Assembly: GCA_015065105.1 (NCBI GenBank)
Contig: SVQZ01000014.1
Location: forward strand, 1-59,831
Source: Oscillospiraceae bacterium
GTDB lineage: Bacteria > Bacillota > Clostridia > Oscillospirales > CAG-272
Direction of reading: 5' to 3'
DNA length: 59,831 bases
In this document: positions 40,636 to 50,207 of the stretch, piece after piece
How positions within the stretch are numbered: position 1 is the first letter of the stretch
How the letters are laid out: each line of letters opens with the position of its first letter
Made by a program: the position numbers and the translations under genes
The notes under the pieces: generated by a model
Databases searched by the model: none
Told to the model about the DNA's origin: nothing
The model's input: only the letters and a program-made list of their open reading frames with translations

Positions 40636-41650
40636 TTTCCTGTTCTTCTTTCTCCTTTTTTTGAACCTGGCGGGCAAGCTCCTTTATAAGACCTGTATTC
40701 ACAAAATCCATACTCTGTCTTATAGCGTTTTTGATAGCAACGGCATCCGAACTTCCGTGGGCCTTGATAACAGGCTTTGAAATACCGAGCATGGGAGCTC
40801 CGCCGTATTCGCTTGCATCAAAATCCTTCTTGAATCTTTGTATCTGGGGCTTCATAACAAGTCCTGATGCTTTGGTGAGGGCGTTCTTATAGAACACCTC
40901 CTTGACCTTGCTCATAAAGAATTTTGAAAGACCCTCTGTAAGCTTGAGGATGGTGTTACCCGTAAAGCCGTCACAAACGAGAACGTCGCATTCGGAGAAG
41001 GGTATCTGCTTACCCTCAATGTTACCGATAAAGTTGATCCTGTCGGATTCGGATAAATAGTTGTAGGCTTCAACCAGACGCTTGGGGCCCTTGGTGGGCT
41101 CTGTTCCTATATTTGCAAGGCCTACACGAGGACGGTCTATACCGAAAATACGGTTCATATATATTGAACCCATAATAGCGAACTGCTCAAGCTGCTCCTT
41201 CGTTACCTCTGTATTTGCTCCCGAGTCTATAAGCAAAAGGGGAGTTTCAAGGGGCAACAGGGTGGCGATGGCGGAACGGGCATAGCCCTTTATTCTTCTT
41301 ACAACAAGGGTCGAGCCTGCGTGAAGCGCACCTGTGTTACCTGCGCTTACAAAGGCGTCTCCTTCACCGTTTGCAAGCATCTTAAGGCCTAATCCCATAG
41401 AAGATTTAGCCTTGTCGCGGACAACCGAAAGAGGCTCATCCTCCATAGAAATGGTAATACTTGTATGAACAACGGAAATTCTCGGATTGTCAAGAGAATG
41501 ACCGTGCTCGAAGCAATAATTACGGATGATCGACTGATCGCCTATCATAACGATCTCCACAGCAGGATATTCGTTAAGTGCTAAAAATGCACCCTCTATA
41601 ATTTCGTAAGGAGCATTATCTCCGCTCATTACGTCTATAATAATCTTCAT
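40628..41650 (-). CDS. plsX: Phosphate acyltransferase PlsX
   Basis: This 340-residue enzyme makes acyl phosphate from acyl-ACP for phospholipid synthesis. KIIIDVMSGDNAP at the start, SAGNTGA, GANTEV and YGGAPMLG are typical; DVMSGDNAP replaces the usual DAMGGD. plsX is often next to fabD and acpP, but here trmFO lies before it and rnc after it. The ATG overlaps the trmFO stop (TAATG). Confidence 0.95.
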   Translation of the reverse strand: MKIIIDVMSGDNAPYEIIEGAFLALNEYPAVEIVMIGDQSIIRNYCFEHGHSLDNPRISVVHTSITISMEDEPLSVVRDKAKSSMGLGLKMLANGEGDAFVSAGNTGALHAGSTLVVRRIKGYARSAIATLLPLETPLLLIDSGANTEVTKEQLEQFAIMGSIYMNRIFGIDRPRVGLANIGTEPTKGPKRLVEAYNYLSESDRINFIGNIEGKQIPFSECDVLVCDGFTGNTILKLTEGLSKFFMSKVKEVFYKNALTKASGLVMKPQIQRFKKDFDASEYGGAPMLGISKPVIKAHGSSDAVAIKNAIRQSMDFVNTGLIKELARQVQKKEKEEQENE

Positions 41651-42990
41651 TATTTTGTCTCCTCGAGCTTGGGAATCAAAAGTGCAAGTTCTTCGAGGGC
41701 TCTGTTTGCCAAAGCCTCGTTTTTTGCCGCTTTTCCGCCCTTAACACGTTTTTCCAAGGGACGGATTATTCCGAAGTTTACGTTCATGGGTTGGAATTTT
41801 GTAACGTTTTCATCGCTTACGTAATGCGCTAAAGCACCAATGGCGGTGGTGTCGGGAAAATCTATCTTTTCCCTTCCTAAAGCATACATAGCCGCATTTA
41901 TACCTGCCACAAGACCGGAAGCGGTGCTTTCAACGTATCCCTCAACACCTGTCATCTGACCTGCGAAAAATACGTTGGGAGATCTGCGGAGCGCATAGGT
42001 CTCGTCAAGTAATTTCGGGGAGTTGATATAGGTGTTTCGGTGCATGACTCCGTAACGCAGAAATTCAGCGTTTTCAAGACCGGGTATCATGGAAAATACA
42101 CGCTTTTGTTCGCCGAAGGTGAGATGCGTCTGGAAGCCTACTATATTATACATGGTCTTGTCAAGAGTCTCCTGGCGAAGCTGTACCACCGCGTAAAACT
42201 CCTTGTCCGGATATCTCGGATCACGAAGCCCTACAGGCTTCATCGGTCCGAAAAGAAGGGTATCGTGACCTCTTTTTGCCATGACCTCCACCGGCATACA
42301 GCCTTCAAATACCGTAAGATCCTTTTGCTCCTCACGGTCAAAGTCATGTATCTGCGCTTCCTTGGCATTTATCAGAGCCTCGTAAAAAGCATCGTACTCC
42401 TCTTTTTCCATGGGACAGTTGATGTATGCCGCTTCGCCCTTGTCCCAACGGGAGGCATAGAAAGCACGATCGAAGTTTATCGTTGATGCATCAACGATGG
42501 GCGCCGCCGCATCAAAGAAATAAAACTCCTTTTCGTTAAGGTATTCCTTTAAATATACTGCCATAGAGTTGCTGGTAAGAGGACCTGTGGCAACTACCGT
42601 TATACTGTCCTCCGGTATAGAGCTGAGCTCCTGCTCAATGACCTTTATACGGGGGTGATTCTTTATTTTTTCGGTAATATAGCCTGAAAATTTTTCTCTG
42701 TCAACTGCAAGTGCAGAACCGGCAGGAACCTCGCAGGCATCTGCCGCCTCCATTATCAGAGAAGAGGTACGGCGAAGCTCCTCCTTCAAAAGTCCTACGG
42801 CATTCGATAAAACTGCACTTCGAAGGGAATTAGAGCATACCAGCTCTGCAAACGTATCGCTTTTATGGGCAGGGGTCTTCTTTTTCGGCTTCATTTCATA
42901 AAGAGTTACCTCTGCACCGAGACGGGCGGCCTGCCATGCCGCTTCACAGCCGGCAAGACCTGCGCCGATAACTGTTATACTTTTATTCAT
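41650..42990 (-). CDS. trmFO: Methylenetetrahydrofolate-tRNA-(uracil-5)-methyltransferase TrmFO
   Basis: This 446-residue flavoprotein methylates U54 of tRNA using methylenetetrahydrofolate, the Gram-positive way to make ribothymidine. The FAD motif [12 protein letters not shown] is at the N-terminus; [10 protein letters not shown] and [17 protein letters not shown] are diagnostic. It overlaps the end of topA by 8 bases, the usual topA-trmFO order in Firmicutes. Confidence 0.97.
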   Translation of the reverse strand: MNKSITVIGAGLAGCEAAWQAARLGAEVTLYEMKPKKKTPAHKSDTFAELVCSNSLRSAVLSNAVGLLKEELRRTSSLIMEAADACEVPAGSALAVDREKFSGYITEKIKNHPRIKVIEQELSSIPEDSITVVATGPLTSNSMAVYLKEYLNEKEFYFFDAAAPIVDASTINFDRAFYASRWDKGEAAYINCPMEKEEYDAFYEALINAKEAQIHDFDREEQKDLTVFEGCMPVEVMAKRGHDTLLFGPMKPVGLRDPRYPDKEFYAVVQLRQETLDKTMYNIVGFQTHLTFGEQKRVFSMIPGLENAEFLRYGVMHRNTYINSPKLLDETYALRRSPNVFFAGQMTGVEGYVESTASGLVAGINAAMYALGREKIDFPDTTAIGALAHYVSDENVTKFQPMNVNFGIIRPLEKRVKGGKAAKNEALANRALEELALLIPKLEETK

Positions 42991-45235
42991 CCTCGTCTTG
43001 TTCCTTTATCTCTCTTCTGTAGTCGCAAAGCTTGTCGTTGCAAACCAAAAGATTCTTTTTGCCCTTTTTGAAGAAGAGCATCTTTCCGCATTCGGGGCAC
43101 TTTTTGTTTGTAGGCATATCCCAGGACGAGAATTTACAGTCGGGATATCTTTCACAGCTATAGAAGAAGGAATTGTTCTTTCCGTTTTTGATAATTATAT
43201 TTGCACCGCACTCGGGGCAGTTAAGACCTGTTTCCTTATGGATGCGCTTGGTGTTCTTACACTTGGGGTAATTCTGGCAGGCATAGAAGGTTCCGTATCT
43301 TCCCGAACGGATCACCATGTCCGCTCCGCATATCTCACAGGCAAAGCCTGCCTTTTTCGGCTCTTCCTTTTCGGTCTTTTCAAGTGCCTTGCCGTCCTTG
43401 CCCAAACGCTTTGTATTCTTGCATTCGGGATAGTTGGGACAAGCGGCGAATTTACCGAACCTGCCGTTTTTAACGATCATCTTGGCTCCGCAAAGCTCAC
43501 ATATGATATCTGTTTCCTCCGGGGGAACCTCTATCTTCTGCTCCTTGAGCATCCTTTCTGCGTCAACGAGCTCTTTTTCAAAGGTTGCATAGAAATCGCT
43601 GAGAACTCCGAGCATGGTGTTTTCGCCGTTTTCGATGCTGTCAAGACGGTCCTCAAGATTAGCGGTGAATTTATAGTCAATAATATCCGCAAAGGAATCC
43701 ATCATCAGCTTATTTGTGATCTCGCCTAAGGGGGTGGGCTTTAAGATCTTGCCCTCGCGCTTGACGTAGTTTCTCTGGATAATGGTGGTAACTATAGATG
43801 CAAAGGTACTCGGTCTGCCTATTCCCATTTCTTCAAGGAATTTAATAAGCGAAGCCTCGGTATATCTTGTGGGAGGCTCGGTGTAATGCTGCTCGGGCTT
43901 GATCTCCTTTGCGGTAAGGGACATACCCTCCGTAAGCTCGGGAAGTCTTGAATCCTTGTCTGCATCAAGCTCCTCGTATATAGCGAGATAACCGGGGAAA
44001 CGCATCGTGGAGCCGGATGCACGGAATTCATGACCCTCCGATACTATCGATGCGTTAACGGTGTCAAACGACGCACTTTCCATCTGACTTGCAATAAATC
44101 TGCTCCAGATAAGACGGTAAAGCTTGTACTGGTCGGGGGTAAGATATTTCTTTATGGAATCGGGGGTAAGCGCCGCGTTAGAGGGACGGATAGCTTCGTG
44201 TGCATCCTGCGCGCTTGCCTTGGTCTTATATATTCTGGGTGTCTTGGGATAATAATTTTCTCCGTAATTTGCAAGAATGTAATTCTTTGCCTGAGCCTGT
44301 GCGTCCGCAGAAATACGGAGGGAGTCGGTACGCATATAGGTGATAAGACCCTGTACACCGCCGTTTTTACTGCCTATGTTAACACCCTCGTAAAGCTCCT
44401 GTGCCACCTTCATGATCCTCTGAAGCTGGAAGCCTAATTTTCTTGATGCCTCCTGCTGCATGGTGGAGGTTATAAAAGGGGGAAGGGGATTCTTTGAACG
44501 GACAGCCTTCTTAACGCTTTCAACAATAAAGGGCTTGCCGTTTACCGCATTGAATACGGCCATAGCGTCTGCTTCATTCTTAAGCTCTGCCTTTTTACCG
44601 CCGATACCGTAATACTTTGCCTTAAAGCCTGATTTGTCATCGGTGAGAAGAAAGGCATCAATAGTCCAGTATTCTTCGGGAATAAATGCTCTTATCTCTT
44701 CCTCGCGTTCAACTATGATCCTTGTTGCAACAGACTGAACACGTCCTGCGGAAAGCCCGCTCTTTATGCTCTTCCAGAGAATAGGGCTGATCTTATAACC
44801 AACTATACGGTCAAGGATTCTTCTTGCCTGCTGAGAGTTTACAAGGTCCATATCTATATCTCTGGGAGCCTTTATAGCTGTTTTTATAGCGGATTTTGTT
44901 ATTTCATTGAAGGTAACTCTTTTTGTTTTTGCGGGATCTAATTCAAGAGCTGTAGAAAGATGCCAGGATATTGCCTCACCCTCTCTGTCAGGGTCGGTTG
45001 CAAGAAATACTTTATTCGCGTTTTTTGCTTCCTTCTTCAATTCCTTGATAAGATCTCCCTTACCGCGTATATTGATATAACGGGCTTCAAAATTGTTCTC
45101 GATATCAACACCGAGACTGCTCTTGGGAAGATCGCGTACGTGTCCCCAGGAGGCTACCACCTTGTAGCCCTGTCCGAGATATCCTTTTATTGTTGTTGCT
45201 TTTGAGGGAGACTCAACTATTACAAGATTTGCCAT
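42983..45235 (-). CDS. topA: DNA topoisomerase I
   Basis: This 750-residue type IA enzyme relaxes negative supercoils. It has a Toprim domain ([26 protein letters not shown]), the active-site region ITYMRTDS, and four C-terminal Cys4 zinc-binding segments (two with [12 protein letters not shown]-like ends). The ribosome site is weak next to the ATG; AAAGGA lies further up behind a hairpin at 45247-45261. Confidence 0.96.
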   Translation of the reverse strand: MANLVIVESPSKATTIKGYLGQGYKVVASWGHVRDLPKSSLGVDIENNFEARYINIRGKGDLIKELKKEAKNANKVFLATDPDREGEAISWHLSTALELDPAKTKRVTFNEITKSAIKTAIKAPRDIDMDLVNSQQARRILDRIVGYKISPILWKSIKSGLSAGRVQSVATRIIVEREEEIRAFIPEEYWTIDAFLLTDDKSGFKAKYYGIGGKKAELKNEADAMAVFNAVNGKPFIVESVKKAVRSKNPLPPFITSTMQQEASRKLGFQLQRIMKVAQELYEGVNIGSKNGGVQGLITYMRTDSLRISADAQAQAKNYILANYGENYYPKTPRIYKTKASAQDAHEAIRPSNAALTPDSIKKYLTPDQYKLYRLIWSRFIASQMESASFDTVNASIVSEGHEFRASGSTMRFPGYLAIYEELDADKDSRLPELTEGMSLTAKEIKPEQHYTEPPTRYTEASLIKFLEEMGIGRPSTFASIVTTIIQRNYVKREGKILKPTPLGEITNKLMMDSFADIIDYKFTANLEDRLDSIENGENTMLGVLSDFYATFEKELVDAERMLKEQKIEVPPEETDIICELCGAKMIVKNGRFGKFAACPNYPECKNTKRLGKDGKALEKTEKEEPKKAGFACEICGADMVIRSGRYGTFYACQNYPKCKNTKRIHKETGLNCPECGANIIIKNGKNNSFFYSCERYPDCKFSSWDMPTNKKCPECGKMLFFKKGKKNLLVCNDKLCDYRREIKEQDEDE

Positions 45236-45246
45236 CTATCTTTAAT

Positions 45247-45261
45247 ATCTGCTAAGCAGAT
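45247..45261 (-). promoter_or_regulatory. Hairpin between distant ribosome site and topA start
   Basis: ATCTGCT-A-AGCAGAT is a perfect 7+1+7 dyad lying between AAAGGA (45267-45262) and the topA ATG (45235). Folding would bring the ribosome site closer to the ATG. Confidence 0.4.
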
Positions 45262-45358
45262 TCCTTTCGTTACTGTATTATTTGGTTTGTTATTTTATAG
45301 AAATTATATTTGTTCCGTAGATAAAGAATCGCTGTTATCGGTCGATCTGTGACGGAAT

Positions 45359-46579
45359 TTATTTGTTACGTAAGCCCGTTTTATAGTATTTACCTCCGGG
45401 TGCAGGCTCTATGTATCCCTTGATCTCAAGCATGGTGAGAGAAGAGATGACATCCGCAAAGGGGATATTGTCAAATATAAGCTCTTCTGTGGAAACAGCC
45501 TTTCCGAAGGTCATTTCGTTATATATCTTAGCTTCGGTTTCGGTAAGTCCCGCTGTATCCAGGGGCTGAGGCTCCGTCTCCTCACTCTTCGGCGGCTCTG
45601 CCTTTTTCGCTTTGTGCGATGCCTTTCTTTCAAGGAAGGAATCGTACACCTTTGAAGCGGGAGAATAGTCATATACACGGTGGGAGCTTATCTGCTTGGG
45701 ATAAAGGTAACCGAACTCGTCGATTATATCCCCGGCATTCGTTATGATGCGCGCACCGTTCTTGATAAGCTCGTTTGTACCGAGTGAATTTTCCTCGCCT
45801 ATCTTACCGGGAAGGGCATAAACCTGCCTGCCCTGCTTTACCGCGTGGGAGGCGGTTATAAGAGCTCCGCTTCCAACGTCTGCTTCAAATACTATGGTAC
45901 CCTGACAAAGGCCGCTTATTATTCTGTTTCTTTGCGGGAAGCATGAACGTCTGGTTTCAAAAAATACCGGATATTCTGTGAGAATAAGACCGTTTCGTGC
46001 GATCTCCACCATGAGCGAGCGGTTTTCATAGGGATAAGCTCTGTTGATCGGACATCCTAAAACCGTTATTGTCCTTCCGCCCGAATCAAGAGCACCTCTG
46101 TGGCAGGCAGTATCAATACCCAAAGCCATGCCCGAAACTATTATCGCTCCGCTCTTTGCGAGATCGTAACAGAAGGTATAGGCGGTGTCATGACCGTATT
46201 TGGTCATTGAACGTGTTCCTACACCTGCTATGCAAAGCATGGAATCTATATCGTAAAGCTTGCCGATATAGTAGAGTACCGCAGGTGCATCGGGAATTGC
46301 GGCAAGACGCTTGGGATACTTCTCATCATCATAGCAAAGTATCCCCACGTTATTGTTCTCGCACCAGTCATATATCAATTCGGCATCTTCAAGGGATTTG
46401 TTGCTCAGTGCCGATATTCTCTTATCTGTGAGTTTTACTTTTGATTTTTTATAATCGGATCTGTCTGCTTTATAGATCTCCTCAACGCTGTTGTCAAAAG
46501 CAGAAAGCAGCTTTTGAAGGCAGGACGAACCGGGACCTAAGGCAAGCGATATCCATATCCAATAAAGCTTTTTATTCAT
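45359..46579 (-). CDS. dprA: DNA-processing protein DprA
   Basis: This 406-residue protein loads RecA onto incoming single-stranded DNA during transformation. The Rossmann-like core is clear: VGTRSMTKYGHDTAY, VSGMALGIDTACHRGAL, VFEADVGSGALITASHA and GRQVYALPG. A C-terminal winged helix (LTETEAKIYNEMTFGKAV...) is present. It starts with ATG at 46579, 20 bases past the rRNA methyltransferase stop. It is found in almost all bacteria, so competence is not implied. Confidence 0.95.
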   Translation of the reverse strand: MNKKLYWIWISLALGPGSSCLQKLLSAFDNSVEEIYKADRSDYKKSKVKLTDKRISALSNKSLEDAELIYDWCENNNVGILCYDDEKYPKRLAAIPDAPAVLYYIGKLYDIDSMLCIAGVGTRSMTKYGHDTAYTFCYDLAKSGAIIVSGMALGIDTACHRGALDSGGRTITVLGCPINRAYPYENRSLMVEIARNGLILTEYPVFFETRRSCFPQRNRIISGLCQGTIVFEADVGSGALITASHAVKQGRQVYALPGKIGEENSLGTNELIKNGARIITNAGDIIDEFGYLYPKQISSHRVYDYSPASKVYDSFLERKASHKAKKAEPPKSEETEPQPLDTAGLTETEAKIYNEMTFGKAVSTEELIFDNIPFADVISSLTMLEIKGYIEPAPGGKYYKTGLRNK

Positions 46580-46599
46580 AATAAACCCTGAATGTCAAA

Positions 46600-47373
46600 T
46601 TATTGTAAAGTTTTTGACTGCTCCCACATTAAAAGGGAAGCGGCAACCGATGCGTTAAGTGATTCGGTATCTCCTATCATGGGAATAAGCACCGATCTGT
46701 TATTGCATGCTTCTATCACGCATTCGGGTACTCCGTGCCCCTCGTTGCCGACTATAAATACCGTCTTTTTATTTATATTTACGGTGTTGAGTGAAATACT
46801 GTTATCAGAAAGGGCAGAGGGCAACACCTCATATCCCTTTGAGGTGAGCTCGGAGATGGTTGATACGATATCCTTTGTATGAACGATGCTCTGTCTGAAA
46901 AAAGCCCCCATTGATGCGCGTATGACCTTTTGATTATATTCATCGGCAGAGTCGTAAAGAATAAGTGTGTCTATGCCGAAGGCCCTGGCACTTCTTATAC
47001 AGGTGCCGAGATTGCCGGGATCGCGTACCGAGCAAAGGATAAAGCAGGTGCCGTTCGTATCGGCTGAGGCTTTATCTTTTTCTGCAATACAGAAAATACC
47101 GTCGGGCGCGCTGTCAGAGGAAAGCTTTTCATATACAGTATTTGTTACAGTATATATCGGACATCTGATACTGTCAAGGGGTGTTTTTTGCGAGTTTTGG
47201 TATTTTTCTGTTATAAATACACTTTTTAAGCTTACCTTGCTTTGGAGAGCTTCCTCGAAAAGCTTTCTTCCTTCAAAGCAATACAAGCCTTCCTGATCCC
47301 TGTATTTTTTATCCTTTAATTTTGAGGCTTCGATTATAATTCTGTTATTTCTTGAGGTTATGATCTCGCTCAT
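46600..47373 (-). CDS. TrmH/SpoU-family RNA 2'-O-methyltransferase
   Basis: This 257-residue enzyme has the SPOUT knot motifs: VRDPGNLGTCIRSARAFG, IVGNEGHGVP and IPMIGDTESLNASVAASLL. An N-terminal RNA-binding substrate domain precedes them. It probably methylates ribose in rRNA; the exact site cannot be told from sequence. It lies between rplT and dprA, after a hairpin. Confidence 0.93.
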   Translation of the reverse strand: MSEIITSRNNRIIIEASKLKDKKYRDQEGLYCFEGRKLFEEALQSKVSLKSVFITEKYQNSQKTPLDSIRCPIYTVTNTVYEKLSSDSAPDGIFCIAEKDKASADTNGTCFILCSVRDPGNLGTCIRSARAFGIDTLILYDSADEYNQKVIRASMGAFFRQSIVHTKDIVSTISELTSKGYEVLPSALSDNSISLNTVNINKKTVFIVGNEGHGVPECVIEACNNRSVLIPMIGDTESLNASVAASLLMWEQSKTLQ

Positions 47374-47398
47374 AATAAACTCCGTTTTAAACGATGAA

Positions 47399-47426
47399 AT
47401 CCCTCAGGCGCGTACGCCTGAGGGAT
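47399..47426 (-). terminator. Hairpin terminator after rplT
   Basis: A perfect 12-pair stem with a 4-base loop; the minus-strand T tract (ATTTC) is short, so some read-through into the methyltransferase gene is likely. Confidence 0.75.
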
Positions 47427-47439
47427 ATTTATAGCTTTT

Positions 47440-47793
47440 TTATAATGCCTTCTTTGCTTCGTCAACGAGAGCTGCGAAAGCTTCCTTATCGGATACTGCA
47501 AGCTCAGCGAGCATCTTTCTGTTGAGGTTGATGCCTGCCTTCTTGAGACCGTGCATGAACTGAGAGTAGTTGATGCCGTTAACCTTAGCCTGTGCAGAGA
47601 TTCTGGTGATCCAGAGAGAACGGAAATCTCTCTTCTTCATCTTTCTGCCGGCGAAAGCATAGTTACCGCTCTTTAATACCTGCTGCTTCGCCATCTTGAA
47701 GTGCTTGCTCTTGGCACCCCAGTAACCCTTGGCGAGCTTTAAAACTTTATTTCTTCTCTTGCGCGTCATCATAGCGCCTTTTACTCTTGCCAT
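47440..47793 (-). CDS. rplT: 50S ribosomal protein L20
   Basis: This 117-residue basic protein starts [26 protein letters not shown], with RSLWITRI and [13 protein letters not shown] downstream, exactly as L20. It is needed for 50S assembly and, in Firmicutes, also represses its own operon by binding the infC leader. It is the last gene of infC-rpmI-rplT. Confidence 0.98.
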   Translation of the reverse strand: MARVKGAMMTRKRRNKVLKLAKGYWGAKSKHFKMAKQQVLKSGNYAFAGRKMKKRDFRSLWITRISAQAKVNGINYSQFMHGLKKAGINLNRKMLAELAVSDKEAFAALVDEAKKAL

Positions 47794-47830
47794 TTTCTTT
47801 TCTCCTCCGTTAAACTAAATTCTGTGTCTA

Positions 47831-48031
47831 TTACTTTGCATAGGGCATAAGCTTCTTTACAGCGGGAGCCATAGAATCGCTTAAGTAACCTGCTTTTCTG
47901 AGATGCATCTTACGCTTAGAAGACTTGAGACCGAGCTTGTGGCGGCGGTCGGTGTGATTGATCTTTACCTTACCGGTAGCTGTTAATTTAAATCTTTTTG
48001 CTGTAGCCTTGTGTGTTTTGATCTTTGCCAT
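47831..48031 (-). CDS. rpmI: 50S ribosomal protein L35
   Basis: This 66-residue basic protein starts MAKIKTHKATAKRFKLTATGKV and ends MPYAK; it is L35. It lies between infC and rplT in the conserved order. Confidence 0.98.
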   Translation of the reverse strand: MAKIKTHKATAKRFKLTATGKVKINHTDRRHKLGLKSSKRKMHLRKAGYLSDSMAPAVKKLMPYAK

Positions 48032-48046
48032 TTTTATATACTCCTT

Positions 48047-48595
48047 TCATTTTGTAGCTTTAGTAGGCTGAGGTGCCAAAAACATAGAGAGGAATCTGCC
48101 CTCCAGCTTAGGCTGCTTGTCGATGATGCATATATCCTGACAAGCCTCGGAGAACTTTGTCAAAAGATCCTGACCTATCTCCTGATGAGCCATCTGACGT
48201 CCCTTAAATCTAACAACAACCTTTACCTTGTCGCCGTGTGCCAGGAACTGACGAGCGCGGTTGACCTTGGTGTTAAAGTCATTTGTATCGATACGGCAGG
48301 AAAGCTGAATTTCCTTAATATCAACGACCTGCTGCTTTTTCTTTGCTTCCTTTTCACGCTTATCACGTTCATAGCGGTATTTACCGTAGTCCATGATCCT
48401 GCAAACAGGCGGATCGGCCTGCGCTGCGATAAGTACGAGATCAAGACCTGCATCGTATGCCATGTCAAGAGCTCTGTCGAAAGAAACAAGTCCGAGCTGT
48501 TCGTTGTCTGCACCGATGATACGGACTGTTTTGGAGCTGTCGAAATCGATCTTTTCGTTAATGAGAAGCTCCTTCGAGTTGTTATTGTTTTTTAT
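48047..48595 (-). CDS. infC: Translation initiation factor IF-3, probable ATA start
   Basis: This 182-residue factor keeps ribosomal subunits apart and checks start codons. LLINEKIDFDSSKTVRIIG starts the N domain; MDYGKYRYERDKREKEAKKK is the linker and EIQLSCRIDTNDF starts the C domain. The frame can be extended to a TTG at 48637, but that lies inside a terminator. The segment GGGGGTG (48609-48603) is 7 bases before an ATA at 48595, which I take as the start. Rare starts (AUU, AUC, AUA) are a known feature of infC and let IF-3 limit its own synthesis. Confidence 0.93.
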   Translation of the reverse strand: MKNNNNSKELLINEKIDFDSSKTVRIIGADNEQLGLVSFDRALDMAYDAGLDLVLIAAQADPPVCRIMDYGKYRYERDKREKEAKKKQQVVDIKEIQLSCRIDTNDFNTKVNRARQFLAHGDKVKVVVRFKGRQMAHQEIGQDLLTKFSEACQDICIIDKQPKLEGRFLSMFLAPQPTKATK

Positions 48596-48741
48596 AGGAC
48601 TGCACCCCCAAATAAAATAAAAAATGTGCGAAAGCAAAAATTCCGCACAAATACAGTATTACCCATCCATAAAATAATACGATATTGACCCACGCTTTGT
48701 TTCGGTTACGGGGTGAGAACGGAATGTTCTGCTTCATTTAC
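48596..48741 (-). promoter_or_regulatory. L20-type leader of the infC operon, with attenuator terminator
   Basis: Between the promoter and infC lie about 145 bases of leader containing an intrinsic terminator: stem TGTGCG/CGCACA (48625-48630 with 48644-48649), then a T-rich run on the minus strand. This is the layout of Firmicute L20 leaders, where bound L20 favours termination. I did not confirm the fold. Confidence 0.75.
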
Positions 48742-48747
48742 TGCGAT

Positions 48748-48776
48748 AGTATAACACACCCTATGCGATTTGTCAA
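48748..48776 (-). promoter_or_regulatory. Promoter of infC-rpmI-rplT
   Basis: TTGACA (48776-48771), a 17-base spacer and TATACT (48753-48748) on the minus strand. Confidence 0.9.
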
Positions 48777-48809
48777 GACTTTTTTTGAAATAAAAAATAA
48801 TTTTTGGTC

Positions 48810-48838
48810 TTGAAATTGCCGTACAAATGTTATATAAT
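48810..48838 (+). promoter_or_regulatory. Promoter of the sugar isomerase-flavin reductase-GH13 run
   Basis: TTGAAA (48810-48815), a 17-base spacer and TATAAT (48833-48838), 35 bases before the first ATG. Confidence 0.88.
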
Positions 48839-48873
48839 ATATTGTATAGATTTTTTTATGAGGTAGATAAAAT

Positions 48874-49632
48874 ATGGAAAATATGGTTGATTTCGGTTTG
48901 CAGCTCTACAGCATCAGCGATTATACCGGAACTGATATGGAATATGCTTTTATGCGGATTCAGGAATTCTACTACAAATACGTGGAATTTGCCGGATTTT
49001 ACGGTAAAAGCGCTGAGGAGATAAAGGGTCTTCTTGAAAAATACAATTTCGGGGTTGTCGGTGCGCATATCGCCGTAAAGGATATTATAGCCGATTTTGA
49101 AGGAATTGTCAATTATAACAAGGCAATAGGTAATACAAATATAGTAATTCCTTCATATGAAATATACAAGAAGGAATTTGTATATGAGCTGCGCGATTTT
49201 ATAAATGAGTATCAGCCCAAGTTTGAAGCGCAGGGCATGAAGCTTTATTATCATAATCACGATAAGGACTTCAAGGAAAACAAGGACGGAGTTGTTCCCT
49301 TTGAGGTATTATGGAACGAAACCAACGTTCTTTTCGAGGTTGACACCTTCTGGGTATTCTTTGCAGGACTTGATCCCGTAAAGTTTATGCAGGAGCATAA
49401 GGAAAGAATCGGCCTTGTGCATATTAAGGACGGTCTTATGGACCGCACCCCCAAGTCTTTGGGCGAGGGTGTTGCACCTGTTCGTGCCTGCGTTGACTAT
49501 GCGCTTGAAATGGGTTGGCCCATGATCGTTGAAAGCGAGGGTCAGATCCCCGACGGTATCAACGATGTAAAGCGTTGCTATAAGTTCTTTAAGAGAATGG
49601 CTCTTGAAGCAAGCGAAGAAAATAATGGCTAA
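48874..49632 (+). CDS. Sugar phosphate isomerase/epimerase (AP endonuclease 2 fold)
   Basis: This 252-residue TIM-barrel protein belongs to the xylose isomerase-like superfamily: DFGLQLYSI near the start, KLYYHNHDKDF, FEVDTFW, LVHIKDG and VESEGQ carry the metal-binding Glu, His and Asp residues. Members isomerise or epimerise sugars and inositols. GAGGTAG precedes the ATG; an in-frame ATG three codons on is possible. The end overlaps the flavin reductase gene by 8 bases. The substrate is unknown, but the GH13 gene downstream fits sugar use. Confidence 0.88.
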   Translation: MENMVDFGLQLYSISDYTGTDMEYAFMRIQEFYYKYVEFAGFYGKSAEEIKGLLEKYNFGVVGAHIAVKDIIADFEGIVNYNKAIGNTNIVIPSYEIYKKEFVYELRDFINEYQPKFEAQGMKLYYHNHDKDFKENKDGVVPFEVLWNETNVLFEVDTFWVFFAGLDPVKFMQEHKERIGLVHIKDGLMDRTPKSLGEGVAPVRACVDYALEMGWPMIVESEGQIPDGINDVKRCYKFFKRMALEASEENNG

Positions 49633-50206
49633 GCAGATATGGAAGGGCTCTGCCCAGCTGTCTCCCGTGCCATGCGTTCTCGTAACAAGCGGTACCGTTG
49701 AAAAGCCGAACGTCTTTACGGTGGGCTGGACGGGGATCATCAATTCACAGCCTCCGAGACTCTACGTTTCGATACGCCCCGAGCGTTATTCCTATGAGCT
49801 TATCAAGGAAAGCAGGGAGCTTGTCGTTAATCTGCCCACCCAGGCAATGACGAGAAGCGTTGATATCTGCGGTGTGAGAAGCGGAAGGGATATGGATAAG
49901 TTTGAAAAGTGCAGATTTACTGCCGTTCCCGCCGCCAACGTATCCGCTCCGGTAATAGAGGAATGCCCCATAGCCCTTGAGTGTAAGGTCTTTGATATAA
50001 TCCCTCTCGGTACACACGATATGTTCCTTTGCGATATACTATCGGTAGATGTCGAGGAAGCTCTTCTTGATGAAAAGGGAAAGCTCAGAATGGAAAGATG
50101 CAGCCTGATAGCGTACTCCCACGGTGATTATATGGCTTTGGGAAGAAAGCTCGGCTCCTTTGGCTATTCGGTAAAAAAGAAAAGAAATAATAAAAGAGAG
50201 AAATAA
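49625..50206 (+). CDS. Flavin reductase-like FMN-binding split-barrel protein
   Basis: This 193-residue protein has the flavin reductase pattern PCVLVTSGTVEKPNVFTVGWTG, SIRPERYSYELIKES and FVVNLP-like VVNLPT, then ECPIALECKVFDIIPLGTHDMF. Such proteins bind FMN and pass electrons to diverse partners. The start at 49625 overlaps the isomerase stop, so they are coupled. The electron acceptor cannot be told. Confidence 0.88.
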   Translation: MAKQIWKGSAQLSPVPCVLVTSGTVEKPNVFTVGWTGIINSQPPRLYVSIRPERYSYELIKESRELVVNLPTQAMTRSVDICGVRSGRDMDKFEKCRFTAVPAANVSAPVIEECPIALECKVFDIIPLGTHDMFLCDILSVDVEEALLDEKGKLRMERCSLIAYSHGDYMALGRKLGSFGYSVKKKRNNKREK

Positions 50207-50207
50207 A

